A stretch of DNA of 48,899 nucleotides. Source: an uncultured Cellvibrio sp. (GTDB taxonomy: Bacteria > Pseudomonadota > Gammaproteobacteria > Pseudomonadales > Cellvibrionaceae). The notes beneath the pieces were generated by a model that was given only the letters and a program-made list of their open reading frames with translations, made no database searches and was not told the DNA's origin. The number at the start of each line of letters is the position of its first letter. The stretch's first letter is position 1. The translations under genes were made by a program, and so were the position numbers. The stretch spans positions 1 through 48,899 of the forward strand of contig CAMLOU010000008.1 in the NCBI GenBank assembly GCA_946481735.1, in the 5' to 3' direction. This document shows positions 8,089 to 16,452 of the stretch, piece by piece.

Positions 8089-10554
8089 ATGATCAAAGTA
8101 AAGGCTTTCGCCTTGATGTTTATCATGAGTATGTCAGTCGGTCAGGCTTACGCGTACAACTGCAGTGAATTAATTCCATATGCCAGTGGCAGTTATTCCA
8201 CCGGCAGCCTGGTTAAACAGGTGAATCATGCTTATCGCTGTACAGTGGGAGGATGGTGCACGGTGGGCGGGCCCTATGAACCCGGTGTCGGCTGGGCCTG
8301 GCAACATGCGTGGGAAGATCTGGGAGCCTGCGATAACAGCTCCAGTGTGCCCAGCTCCAGCAGTTCAATTGCCAGCTCAAGCGTCCCTGCAAGTTCGAGC
8401 AGTTCGCTACCCGTATCAAGTTCGAGCAGCTCGGTGGCCAGCTCCGCCTCAAGTACGGGTAATTGCCCTGCCTACACTGCCGGCACCAGCTACCAGGCCG
8501 GCAGTGTAGTCGCCCATGCCGGCGGCTATTATGCGTGCACTGTCGCCGGTTGGTGCTCCAGCGGTAATTCCGCGTATGAACCCGGCGTCGGCTGGGCCTA
8601 TACCAATGCCTGGTCATCCACCACGGCAGCCGCGTGCGGTGGCTCAGGCTCCAGCAGTTCCAATGGCAACAACATTCCCGATGTCGGTTTCTGCGCGGAA
8701 GAATTTACCAGCGGCAAGATTTATAGCGCCGGTACCCACGTGGCGTATCAGGGTGCTGTGTATCGCGCGTTGGTCGATACCCATTCCATTCATCCAGGCA
8801 ACACCGCTTACCCCGGCCAATGGTCTGCGGCGGTGGGCTACGCTGATCCGGATTTGTGTCCGGTACCCATTCCGAACACCATTGATTACGGCACGCCCCA
8901 ACCGGTCAGCGGCAATCCCAACGCAGGTAATCTCAATCCGACCGGTGCAATCAATGCAGCGCGGATTTCGAATACGCCATCCACCCTGCCCGGCCAACAA
9001 GGCGGTATTTCACCGGCAACCGATAATGGCGGTGACCACGGTGGCCTGGACGGCGACAACGGTGCGCGGGTTTCCAAATTAGTGCCCGGTAATCTCGCAC
9101 TGCAACACAACACCTACAACGTCACCAGCGGTACGGAAATCGTGACCTACATCGGCGACTGGGCTGTATATGGTCGCCGTTTCGATTTCACCAAACTCGC
9201 CGCCAGCAATTTACACCGCATCGTTTATGGCTTCGCCGGCATTTGTTATCCCGGTGCCAGCAATGTGCAAGACGGTGGCTTCCCTACCTCGGCACCGGCG
9301 GCAGTCATGCGTAACTGTACGCAAAGCAATTTACCGGATGGCGCTATGGCGCTCGCCGATTTTGAAGCGGCGTTTGTGCGCAATGTTGGTGTTGCGCCCA
9401 ATGGGGTGACCGGTACCGAAAGCCAGTACGAACTTGACCCCGCGAATGTGGGTGGTGTGTTTGGCGTGCTCTATCAACTGCGCGAACAAAATCCGCAATT
9501 GAAACTGGATTTATCCGTCGGTGGCTGGACCTTGTCAGAAGGTTTCTACTGGATGGCTGGTAACCCCACACGCCGCAAAGCGTTTGTGGATTCCATCGTG
9601 CACTTCCTCGAACGATTTGATTTCGACGGCGTGGATATTGATTGGGAATATCCCGGCACTGACGGTTCAGTGCCCGGCGCATCCAGCCCTGCTGACGATG
9701 CCAACTACGCCACACTGATTCAGGAATTGCGCGCGGGGATGGATTGGTTGTCAAACAAAACCGGAAAACCCTATCGCTTGTCGTCCGCCATTCCGGCTGG
9801 TTTAGGGCGCCTGGAAAAAATCAATTGGGATAATGTGCATCCGTATATGGATCGGCTGTATTTGATGACCTACGACCTGACCGGCGCCTGGGAGCGGGAA
9901 GTTTCCCATCACACACCGCTTTATACCAACCCCAATGCGGTGGGTTCTTCGGCGGGAACATCAGCGCACTGGACGATCAACTACATGAAGAGCCTCGGCG
10001 TACCGGCTAACAAGTTGATGATCGGTGCGGCAAATTATCACCGCGCCAAAGCCACTGTGCCCGGCGACATCAGCGAATACACCAACGGCTTGACCGGATC
10101 GACAACCTACGGTGACCTGAATTGGACCGGCGCGGACCAGATATTGGGCATTGCCGGTGTCGGCTCATGGGAAGCTGGCGTTGTGGAAGGTTATGACCTG
10201 TTTCAGAATTTCCTGGACCGCGACATAAAACCGCGCAATGGTTACACACTCTACACCGATAAAATTGCCAACGCCGATTACCTGGTTCACGAAAGCATAG
10301 GGTCGTTTATCAGCATCGAAACACCGCGCACGGTTGCGTTAAAAACCCAATACGCAAAAGACAATGGATTGGCTGGCATTTTCTTCTGGATGGCGGAGCA
10401 GGACAATGGTTACAACCTTAACGCGGTAAACCATGTGTTGGGCAACCCACTGACGAACAACCGCAGTGATGCTACACCGCAACACCAGATTCCCGTTTGT
10501 GGTGCAAACCTGACAGCACAGGAATGTGAAACTCTGATGACACCCTTGCGCTAA
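8089..10554 (+). CDS. Secreted GH18 chitinase with three chitin-binding modules
   Basis: This 821-residue enzyme should hydrolyse chitin outside the cell. A signal peptide (1-22, ending GQAYA) precedes a CBM5/12-like module at about 23-81, a polyserine linker (about 84-122), a second module at about 125-184 and a third, more distant one at about 200-256. The first two share the aromatic motif YEPGVGWAW / YEPGVGWAY, each followed by a conserved AW. The GH18 domain starts near 345 (IVTYIGDWAVYGRRF), contains SVGGWTLS, and carries the catalytic DGVDIDWE at 513-520 with acid/base Glu520. It ends with GIFFWMAEQDNG. An AGAGGAAAT sequence precedes the ATG. The gene follows the propeller sensor kinase and two NagR-box-like sites, and an intrinsic terminator follows it. 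The GH18 call is firm; the endo/exo mode cannot be judged. Confidence 0.95.
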   Translation: MIKVKAFALMFIMSMSVGQAYAYNCSELIPYASGSYSTGSLVKQVNHAYRCTVGGWCTVGGPYEPGVGWAWQHAWEDLGACDNSSSVPSSSSSIASSSVPASSSSSLPVSSSSSSVASSASSTGNCPAYTAGTSYQAGSVVAHAGGYYACTVAGWCSSGNSAYEPGVGWAYTNAWSSTTAAACGGSGSSSSNGNNIPDVGFCAEEFTSGKIYSAGTHVAYQGAVYRALVDTHSIHPGNTAYPGQWSAAVGYADPDLCPVPIPNTIDYGTPQPVSGNPNAGNLNPTGAINAARISNTPSTLPGQQGGISPATDNGGDHGGLDGDNGARVSKLVPGNLALQHNTYNVTSGTEIVTYIGDWAVYGRRFDFTKLAASNLHRIVYGFAGICYPGASNVQDGGFPTSAPAAVMRNCTQSNLPDGAMALADFEAAFVRNVGVAPNGVTGTESQYELDPANVGGVFGVLYQLREQNPQLKLDLSVGGWTLSEGFYWMAGNPTRRKAFVDSIVHFLERFDFDGVDIDWEYPGTDGSVPGASSPADDANYATLIQELRAGMDWLSNKTGKPYRLSSAIPAGLGRLEKINWDNVHPYMDRLYLMTYDLTGAWEREVSHHTPLYTNPNAVGSSAGTSAHWTINYMKSLGVPANKLMIGAANYHRAKATVPGDISEYTNGLTGSTTYGDLNWTGADQILGIAGVGSWEAGVVEGYDLFQNFLDRDIKPRNGYTLYTDKIANADYLVHESIGSFISIETPRTVALKTQYAKDNGLAGIFFWMAEQDNGYNLNAVNHVLGNPLTNNRSDATPQHQIPVCGANLTAQECETLMTPLR

Positions 10555-10598
10555 ATAAGCGCTTATAAAACATCAATCACAAACACAGGTTTCATTAA

Positions 10599-10626
10599 GG
10601 CTCTCCACTGGAGAGCCTTTTTTTTC
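10599..10626 (+). terminator. Intrinsic terminator after the chitinase gene
   Basis: GGCTCTCC (10599-10606) pairs with GGAGAGCC (10610-10617) across a three-base ACT loop, followed by an uninterrupted run of T. This is a classical rho-independent terminator 45 bases after the chitinase stop. Confidence 0.9.
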
Positions 10627-10756
10627 CTCTTTGTTTATTAACCTGCCATGGATTTATAACACCTTTTTAAAAATTCTCGATTTTTTAAAAAATAAGTTCT
10701 ATTCTCGGAAAAAATCCGGTAGAAGATAATCTGACGACATTCAAGGATTCAGGACC

Positions 10757-11536
10757 ATGAGAATTTTATTGATCAATCTTGCGAAAGATGTCGACCGCCT
10801 GGCATTTTCCCACCAACAATTTGCGCAACAGGAACTCAGCTTTGAACGACTCGAGGCCACAAACGGGCGCGATTTGTCGCAGGACGAATATGAACATTTT
10901 ATTTCATCGCGCCCACGCAACGGCAAGCGCCAATGGACACGCGGCAAGGTCGGCTGTTTCCTAAGTCATTCACGCGCCTGGAAAATATGTGCCGACGGCC
11001 CGGATGATTATGTAGTTATTGTTGAAGATGACCTGCATATCTCCAGCGATTTTCGCTACTTCGTTACCGACACCCGCTGGATGCCGGATGGCTTCGATAT
11101 CATCCGTTTGGAAAAACCCACCAACCGCATCAAGCTCGACAAACAACCCGCCTCCATTCACCGAGGCCGCGGCACCTATCGACTCTATTCCACATCCTGG
11201 TGCGCAGGCTCATATATCCTGAGCAAAAAAGGTGCACAAAAATTATTGAGCGTGCCTGAACAATTTCACGAAAATCCGGACCGCTTTATGTTTTGCCATG
11301 AAGATTCGGTGATTGCGGGCCAACTGAATACTTATCAGGTTGCGCCTTCGCTAACGACGCAGGACAAATATGACTCAGCCAAGCCTACCTTCGCGAGCAA
11401 TATTGAGACACCGGATATTGTGTCGACAGATCGCATTACCTTGATGGATAAGATAAAACATTTATCGCCGCAAGAGATTTTATTGGTGATAAAGAAAACG
11501 TTTCAGGGATATCGGCGGGTGAATTTTAAGCCGTGA
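10757..11536 (+). CDS. Glycosyltransferase family 25 protein
   Basis: The 259-residue protein resembles family 25 transferases, which add galactose or glucose residues to lipo-oligosaccharide or lipopolysaccharide at the cytoplasmic face of the inner membrane. Landmarks are MRILLINLAKDVDR at the start, GKVGCFLSHSRAW (63-75), the metal/nucleotide-binding VVIVEDD with acidic residues at 90-92, DIIRLEKP, and AGSYILSKKGAQKLL. An AGGA lies two to three bases before the ATG. There is no signal peptide. The gene stands alone after the chitinase terminator and converges on the rhamnogalacturonan lyase. With the LicD and cytidylyltransferase pair upstream, it adds to a surface-glycan theme, but they are not one operon. 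Confidence 0.85.
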   Translation: MRILLINLAKDVDRLAFSHQQFAQQELSFERLEATNGRDLSQDEYEHFISSRPRNGKRQWTRGKVGCFLSHSRAWKICADGPDDYVVIVEDDLHISSDFRYFVTDTRWMPDGFDIIRLEKPTNRIKLDKQPASIHRGRGTYRLYSTSWCAGSYILSKKGAQKLLSVPEQFHENPDRFMFCHEDSVIAGQLNTYQVAPSLTTQDKYDSAKPTFASNIETPDIVSTDRITLMDKIKHLSPQEILLVIKKTFQGYRRVNFKP

Positions 11537-11582
11537 ATGGATGTTAGATTTCCAAAAAGCGAACTTCGTAATCCGTTTGTCA

Positions 11583-11672
11583 TTAGGGGAGGTGTTTCGA
11601 AACCGCATGAATACATCCCTGTAGCTCCCTCAAGTCGTCCCTGACTTGAGGGTTTCGAAACACCTCCCCTAA
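11583..11672. repeat. Nested inverted repeat between convergent genes
   Basis: Two perfect 22-base outer arms (11583-11604 starting TTAGGGGAGGTG, and 11651-11672 ending CACCTCCCCTAA) enclose a second perfect hairpin. The inner arms are CCCTCAAGTC (11627-11636) and GACTTGAGGG (11643-11652), which overlaps the right outer arm by two bases. The unit lies between the 3' ends of the glycosyltransferase and lyase genes. It is not a simple terminator because no T-run adjoins the outer stem. It resembles a REP- or MITE-like interspersed element, and it could also stop transcription in both directions. Confidence 0.8.
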
Positions 11673-11751
11673 CGCCAAACTCGCATTGTGCAAATATCTA
11701 CTATTTCAGAATCTTAAACGCACGCTCAATGCGAGGGAGTTGTGGTGGTGC

Positions 11752-14721
11752 TTATTGTGAATTACAGGTATTCACACCAATACAACTTTGTTGATTTTCC
11801 CAGCCCCAACCATCAACTTGATTAACACACATTGGGAAGTTGGTGCCGTACCAATTACACATGGAACCATTAGCCGGTGTGCTGGAACTGCTTGAGCTGC
11901 TGGAACTACTGGGCGGCGTGCTACCACTGCAACTTGCCGCTTCAGGTGAATCACCAGACACAGTGATCGCATCAATATTGCCAAGACCACTGCTACCCGT
12001 GGCATTCAACCGAAGCGTGTGCGTACCGGCAGGAAGATTCACGGTTGTCGACACTTCACCCCAGGAAGTCCATGCACCGGTCGATGCAAAATCCAGACTT
12101 GTTACCACGCTACCATTCACCAACAATTGTGCAGGCCGACTGTCGACGCTGGCGAAACGGAAAGTCAGTGTGTAATTGCCGCTGCCGGTACTGATCCGCC
12201 AATTCACACCCTGGTTAGCAGCATTGGTGGTGTTGGCAAAACCACTGCCAGTAAAACCGGCATTGTTATTGTCGATCGTGCCATCAACGCCGCAAAAACC
12301 GGTGGTGTTTTCCTGAATCGTTATTGATGAAGCGGGAGATCCGCTCACCGGTGTTAAACTCCATTGCTGGTTGGTCGCGGCGTTATAAGTCCACTGCAAA
12401 ATATTGCCGCCATCTGCCTGGCTGCGCGCTTCCACATCCACCGCTTTGCCGCTGTATTGCGAAATAATACCGTAATAATTATCGCCAGCACTCTGGAATG
12501 CCCAGCGTTGATTCTGGTCACCCACATACGCGTTTTGAATAATATTGGCACCGTCCGCCGAGGTGGGTCCGGCGATATCCAAAGCGGCGTTGCTATGTTC
12601 TGCGCGAATGGAATAATAACCGTCGCCGACGGATGTCACTTGCCAGTGCTGATTGGATTCACCGTTGTAGGTCCATTGCACAACGTTTGCACCGTTCGCG
12701 GTGCTGTTGTTTGTCACGGTCAGCACTTTGCCGCTGGAACGCGCTTCAATCACGTAAGTGCCATTGGCAATAGCCGCACCACTGCTGGAGCTGGATGAGC
12801 TGGAACTTGAACCACCCAGCGGCGGATTGGGATCAGTACCGACAAAATAAATATCCGGTACCGGCTGTGCACTCATACCATCGCCCAGAAAATAACTGGT
12901 GTGGGGCGGTTGATTGTAAGCCACGTTTTGCCAGGCAATCGCAACGCGATATTGCGAGTCGTGCATCAACGTGCGCAGTTTATGTGTCGTGACGGCGGTG
13001 GTGGAAAAAATAAGTAGCTGTGTGTTGCTATCGTTACGCCAGATGACTTCTTCACGCCAATCGCCGAGGATATCGCCGGATAATCCCGGATTTGCTTTGG
13101 TACCATTGTTTTGCGCAGCGCCGGATTGATACGCCGTTAATAATCGGCTGTTGGTGCTGTTGCTGTAATTCCATTTATCGATGGTGGTGCCATTTAATTG
13201 TTCACGCAACAAGTCTGCATCCCAATACACTGCGAAATTTGCCGAGCCTGGTTTGGCCGACGAAATCAGCGTGCCATTGGCAGCATACATGCCGCCTGCC
13301 GACGCCCAGCTCTCACTGCCAGCGTAACGCGGATCAACGTCCATGGTAACGCCACGACCGATGTCGGTACGTCCGCCGTCATGACTCCAGATAATTTGTC
13401 CGGTGCGCGCATCGTGCATCTCCACACCGTGTTGGCCATAGCAGCTCGGACACTCATGCACCATAAACACTTCCAGGCCAGGACGACTCGGTAAGAAATT
13501 GCCGAGATGCAATGCATCGCCATGACCAAGACCGGTGCTGTAAAGTCCGCGCCCGTTGTCGTCAATCGTTGCTGCACCAAACACAATTTCATCGCGTCCG
13601 TCACTGTCGACATCGCCGATGGTGAGACTGTGCGCGCCCTGCCCTGCGTAGGCACTGTTGCCGCTGCTGTTACTATCAAACGTCCAGCGTTGCGCTAACT
13701 GTCCGTTGCGCCAGTCCCACGCGACAATTACCGCGCGTGTGTAATAACCGCGCGACATAATCAGGCTGGGCCGTGTGCCATCGAGATAAGCCACACCCGC
13801 AAGGAAACGATCCACACGATTGCCGTATCCGTCACCCCAGGAACTGACAGTGCCACGCGCGGGCACGTAATTGGTGGTCGCCATCGCGCGACCGGTTTGG
13901 CCATTGAAGATGGTTAAAAATTCCGGGCCGGATAAAACGTAGCCACCGGAGTTGCGGTGGTCTGCGTTGGCATTTCCGATCACCACACCGGCACCATCGC
14001 GCGTGCCATCAGCGGTTTTCATCGCCACTTCTGCCTTGCCATCACCATCAAGGTCATAGACGATAAATTGTGTGTAGTGCGCACCGGCGCGAATATTTCG
14101 CCCCAGGTCAATGCGCCACAAACGCGTGCCGGATAATTCGTAGGCATCAATCAATACATTGCCGGTGTAGCCGGATTGCGAATTGTCTTTGGCGTTGGAC
14201 GGCTCCCACTTCAGCACGATTTCGTATTGGCCATCGCCATCCAGATCGCCCACGCTAAGGTCGTTGGCAATATAGTCGTAGGTCACGCCGTCCGGTGTGG
14301 TGCCGCCATTGGGGCGTTGCAGATTAACGGCGAGGTAAGGATTGCTCCACACACTCCCCCCAATGCTGTCACCGCTTTCGCTGCCGTTTACCACGGCGCG
14401 CACCGCATAGCTGGCACTGGTTGAACCACTGGCATCAAAATAATTGGTGCTGTTGGTGATGGGTGAATTATTTAAACGTGTACCGTTGCGATACACATTA
14501 AAGCCGATGTTAGCCGGATCATTACCTAACATGCGCCACCCGACATACACACCGTTGCCGGAACGAATCGCCACCACACCACGATCAAGGTATTCCATCT
14601 GACGCGCCGCAAAGGCGTGAGATGTCAGCAATGGACACAGCAGAACGATAAGTAAAAATGAATAGCAGATAAGTAACGACCGGCGCGATAAAAGCACTGG
14701 CCCCAAATGGATTGATAACAT
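11752..14721 (-). CDS. Secreted rhamnogalacturonan lyase (PL11) with CBM13, CBM35 and CBM10 modules
   Basis: The 989-residue exported enzyme should cleave the rhamnogalacturonan I backbone of pectin by beta-elimination. A signal peptide (1-38, ending SHAFA) precedes the PL11 domain (about 39-630), which opens with [13 protein letters not shown] and YVGWRMLG and has repeated calcium-binding-like DLDGDG and DVDSDG motifs of its propeller. A polyserine linker (about 634-645) leads to a ricin-type CBM13 with three QW repeats (SNQHWQ, QNQRWAF, TNQQWSL), then a CBM35-like sandwich (about 795-925), a second serine linker near 935 and a CBM10 at about 952-989 ([21 protein letters not shown]). CBM10 modules bind crystalline cellulose in cellulose-degrading relatives, so this lyase may be tethered to cellulose next to pectin. 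An AGGAG lies eight bases before the ATG. Confidence 0.93.
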   Translation of the reverse strand: MLSIHLGPVLLSRRSLLICYSFLLIVLLCPLLTSHAFAARQMEYLDRGVVAIRSGNGVYVGWRMLGNDPANIGFNVYRNGTRLNNSPITNSTNYFDASGSTSASYAVRAVVNGSESGDSIGGSVWSNPYLAVNLQRPNGGTTPDGVTYDYIANDLSVGDLDGDGQYEIVLKWEPSNAKDNSQSGYTGNVLIDAYELSGTRLWRIDLGRNIRAGAHYTQFIVYDLDGDGKAEVAMKTADGTRDGAGVVIGNANADHRNSGGYVLSGPEFLTIFNGQTGRAMATTNYVPARGTVSSWGDGYGNRVDRFLAGVAYLDGTRPSLIMSRGYYTRAVIVAWDWRNGQLAQRWTFDSNSSGNSAYAGQGAHSLTIGDVDSDGRDEIVFGAATIDDNGRGLYSTGLGHGDALHLGNFLPSRPGLEVFMVHECPSCYGQHGVEMHDARTGQIIWSHDGGRTDIGRGVTMDVDPRYAGSESWASAGGMYAANGTLISSAKPGSANFAVYWDADLLREQLNGTTIDKWNYSNSTNSRLLTAYQSGAAQNNGTKANPGLSGDILGDWREEVIWRNDSNTQLLIFSTTAVTTHKLRTLMHDSQYRVAIAWQNVAYNQPPHTSYFLGDGMSAQPVPDIYFVGTDPNPPLGGSSSSSSSSSSGAAIANGTYVIEARSSGKVLTVTNNSTANGANVVQWTYNGESNQHWQVTSVGDGYYSIRAEHSNAALDIAGPTSADGANIIQNAYVGDQNQRWAFQSAGDNYYGIISQYSGKAVDVEARSQADGGNILQWTYNAATNQQWSLTPVSGSPASSITIQENTTGFCGVDGTIDNNNAGFTGSGFANTTNAANQGVNWRISTGSGNYTLTFRFASVDSRPAQLLVNGSVVTSLDFASTGAWTSWGEVSTTVNLPAGTHTLRLNATGSSGLGNIDAITVSGDSPEAASCSGSTPPSSSSSSSSSSTPANGSMCNWYGTNFPMCVNQVDGWGWENQQSCIGVNTCNSQ

Positions 14722-15016
14722 GTTTGCTCTCCTGAATTATTATTGAAATGTTTTTAGCGAAGGACGTAAAGCGAGAACTACGGGAGCGCATGCTAAGCAC
14801 ATTGCAGAGCTATTTAAATGGGAGAGGTCTCAGAATTTTGTTAAATGGAAAACTAATTTGCTATATAAAAACACTGTTAGCGAAACTAACTATTCCAACA
14901 GCGCAAGGGTTGGCTGACCAATTAATAACTATCGCCAGCCAATTGTTGACATTGCATCTACTTGCGCTGCTGAATTTTATGGATAAAAAAATTATCGATA
15001 GCTAGCACCGGGCGTT
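14722..15016. other. AT-rich gap upstream of the rhamnogalacturonan lyase
   Basis: This 295-base stretch separates the DUF4380-like gene from the lyase. It is AT-rich and would carry the lyase promoter on the minus strand, but I find no convincing -35/-10 pair, operator palindrome or terminator. A short plus-strand open frame here has no ribosome site of note and no recognisable protein. Confidence 0.4.
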
Positions 15017-16069
15017 TTATAGATTTTTAAGGCCGAGAGCGGCGGCATGCTGCTTGAGAAAAGCGATGTGCGCTTCACTGGTGAAATCCCCCTCATAAGG
15101 CAGGATTGTCCATATTTCCTGCGCCTGCATATCTTCTCCGGGCTGCAGCGTTTTGTATGGTGCATGCACCTCCAGCTCCATCAAGCTCGCTGTGGGATGT
15201 TGCGGTTGATAATCCAGGTACAACTCAACCTGCCCTTGTTCCGGATGAATCAATGATTCGGGCTGTAAATCAAATTGAATAATCAAGACCTGCCCCTGAT
15301 CAAACGCAGCCATCCAACCTGCGGCGGGTTGCATAAAAACCTTGCCGCGACGAATGGTTTTGCCTGGGGGCGGCGCCTTAAGCTCGAATGAAAATAATCC
15401 CTGTTTCAACTGGTAGACGGGTGGTGCAATCTTGTCACCAGGAAAGGGATTCATACGCAGCTTTTTCTCATCCTGAATCGGCACATACACCTTCGCCTCA
15501 GCGCGCACTCGCGTGTTAAACCAGATATCCCAGCTTACCGGCGTGCTACGTGTGTTACGTGCGCTAACGTCCAGACGCAAACTGTCCGGGCGTTCTTTTA
15601 ATAATTCATAGCGCTTGGTGAACGCAACACCGGAGACAGGACTGGCCGGACCTTCCAGCACAATCTGTTCTTCCGTTTGGCGAGTGATTTTATGGCGACT
15701 TAATACCAAAAAAGGATCTGGGGGCCACACCGCTTTGGCGTCCCGGCGCGCCGCATTTATATCTTGTTGGGTCCACCAGGCGCTTTGCGGCCCGACCCAC
15801 ATCTCGTGCCCCAGATACCCGATATTATGGCTTTCGGCATTCACAACCGGAACGGGATGCTCCTTTACTTCCGCCCCGATCCGCAAAAAGTTAGGTGCTT
15901 TCCGTCGGGCAAAATGCACTACCCGCCCACCAATGTCCGGCGTGATTTCAGCGCGGATATGATTGTTCTGCAAGGTGAGTCTTTCAATAGCTGGTGCGGC
16001 GCTGACGCTTACCGATGATATCAGTGCCAGCGAGAGGGTTAGCGTCAGGGGAATTACAATTTTTAACAT
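15017..16069 (-). CDS. Exported DUF4380-like protein
   Basis: The protein has about 350 residues. A clear signal peptide (MLKIVIPLTLTLSLALISS, ending VSVSA) supports the start at 16069. An upstream in-frame ATG at 16120 has AGGA only two bases away and would add 17 polar residues before the signal, so I consider it less likely. The body has NIGYLGHEMWVGPQSAWW, a glycine/tryptophan segment I associate with DUF4380 proteins, which probably have a mutarotase-like beta-sandwich. No catalytic residue can be named. The gene lies upstream of the rhamnogalacturonan lyase on the same strand with a 295-base gap, so it may take part in pectin use. That link is positional only. It is probably periplasmic. 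Confidence 0.7.
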   Translation of the reverse strand: MLKIVIPLTLTLSLALISSVSVSAAPAIERLTLQNNHIRAEITPDIGGRVVHFARRKAPNFLRIGAEVKEHPVPVVNAESHNIGYLGHEMWVGPQSAWWTQQDINAARRDAKAVWPPDPFLVLSRHKITRQTEEQIVLEGPASPVSGVAFTKRYELLKERPDSLRLDVSARNTRSTPVSWDIWFNTRVRAEAKVYVPIQDEKKLRMNPFPGDKIAPPVYQLKQGLFSFELKAPPPGKTIRRGKVFMQPAAGWMAAFDQGQVLIIQFDLQPESLIHPEQGQVELYLDYQPQHPTASLMELEVHAPYKTLQPGEDMQAQEIWTILPYEGDFTSEAHIAFLKQHAAALGLKNL

Positions 16070-16446
16070 AACAGTAGACCATATGTTGTTATTGCTGTTG
16101 TAGTAAAAAAACCTGTGCATGATCCTATGAATTCAGGACGGACGCAAACTTTAATGCCATCGCTAAACCTTGGTCAATGCGTAGCAATAACGTTCAATCC
16201 GGATTTTTTTTGCGCCACAATAAATTGCCATGACAGGAAAAATAATCCACCGCCACCTGGCACTTTAAAATGGCGTAGCGCATCACACTTCGCGATGAAG
16301 TGATACATTTTATTTTACGCAGAGCGTTACAATTCCAGGCAATACACCACATTAGCTCCACCTGTTGTTGACAGGGGGATGTCATTCAGCGATGCCTCCA
16401 GCGCATACCTTTCAACGAAACGCGGCGGCATCTGAAAAGCAAGGAG
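16070..16446. other. Divergent intergenic region before the type VI cassette
   Basis: About 375 bases lie between the DUF4380-like gene and vgrG, which point away from each other. The region must hold at least the vgrG promoter. I see no perfect sigma70 pair. A TGGCAC at 16258 is not followed by the GC of a sigma54 -12 box. No gene is supported here. Confidence 0.4.
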
Positions 16447-16452
16447 ATGAGT

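Noticed and set aside
14748..15005. Plus-strand open frame between the lyase and DUF4380-like genes
   Set aside because: It starts within the ribosome-site region of the lyase on the other strand and shows no family similarity; better read as promoter DNA.
16258..16275. Possible sigma54 promoter before vgrG
   Set aside because: TGGCAC matches the -24 element, but no GC-containing -12 element follows at the required distance.
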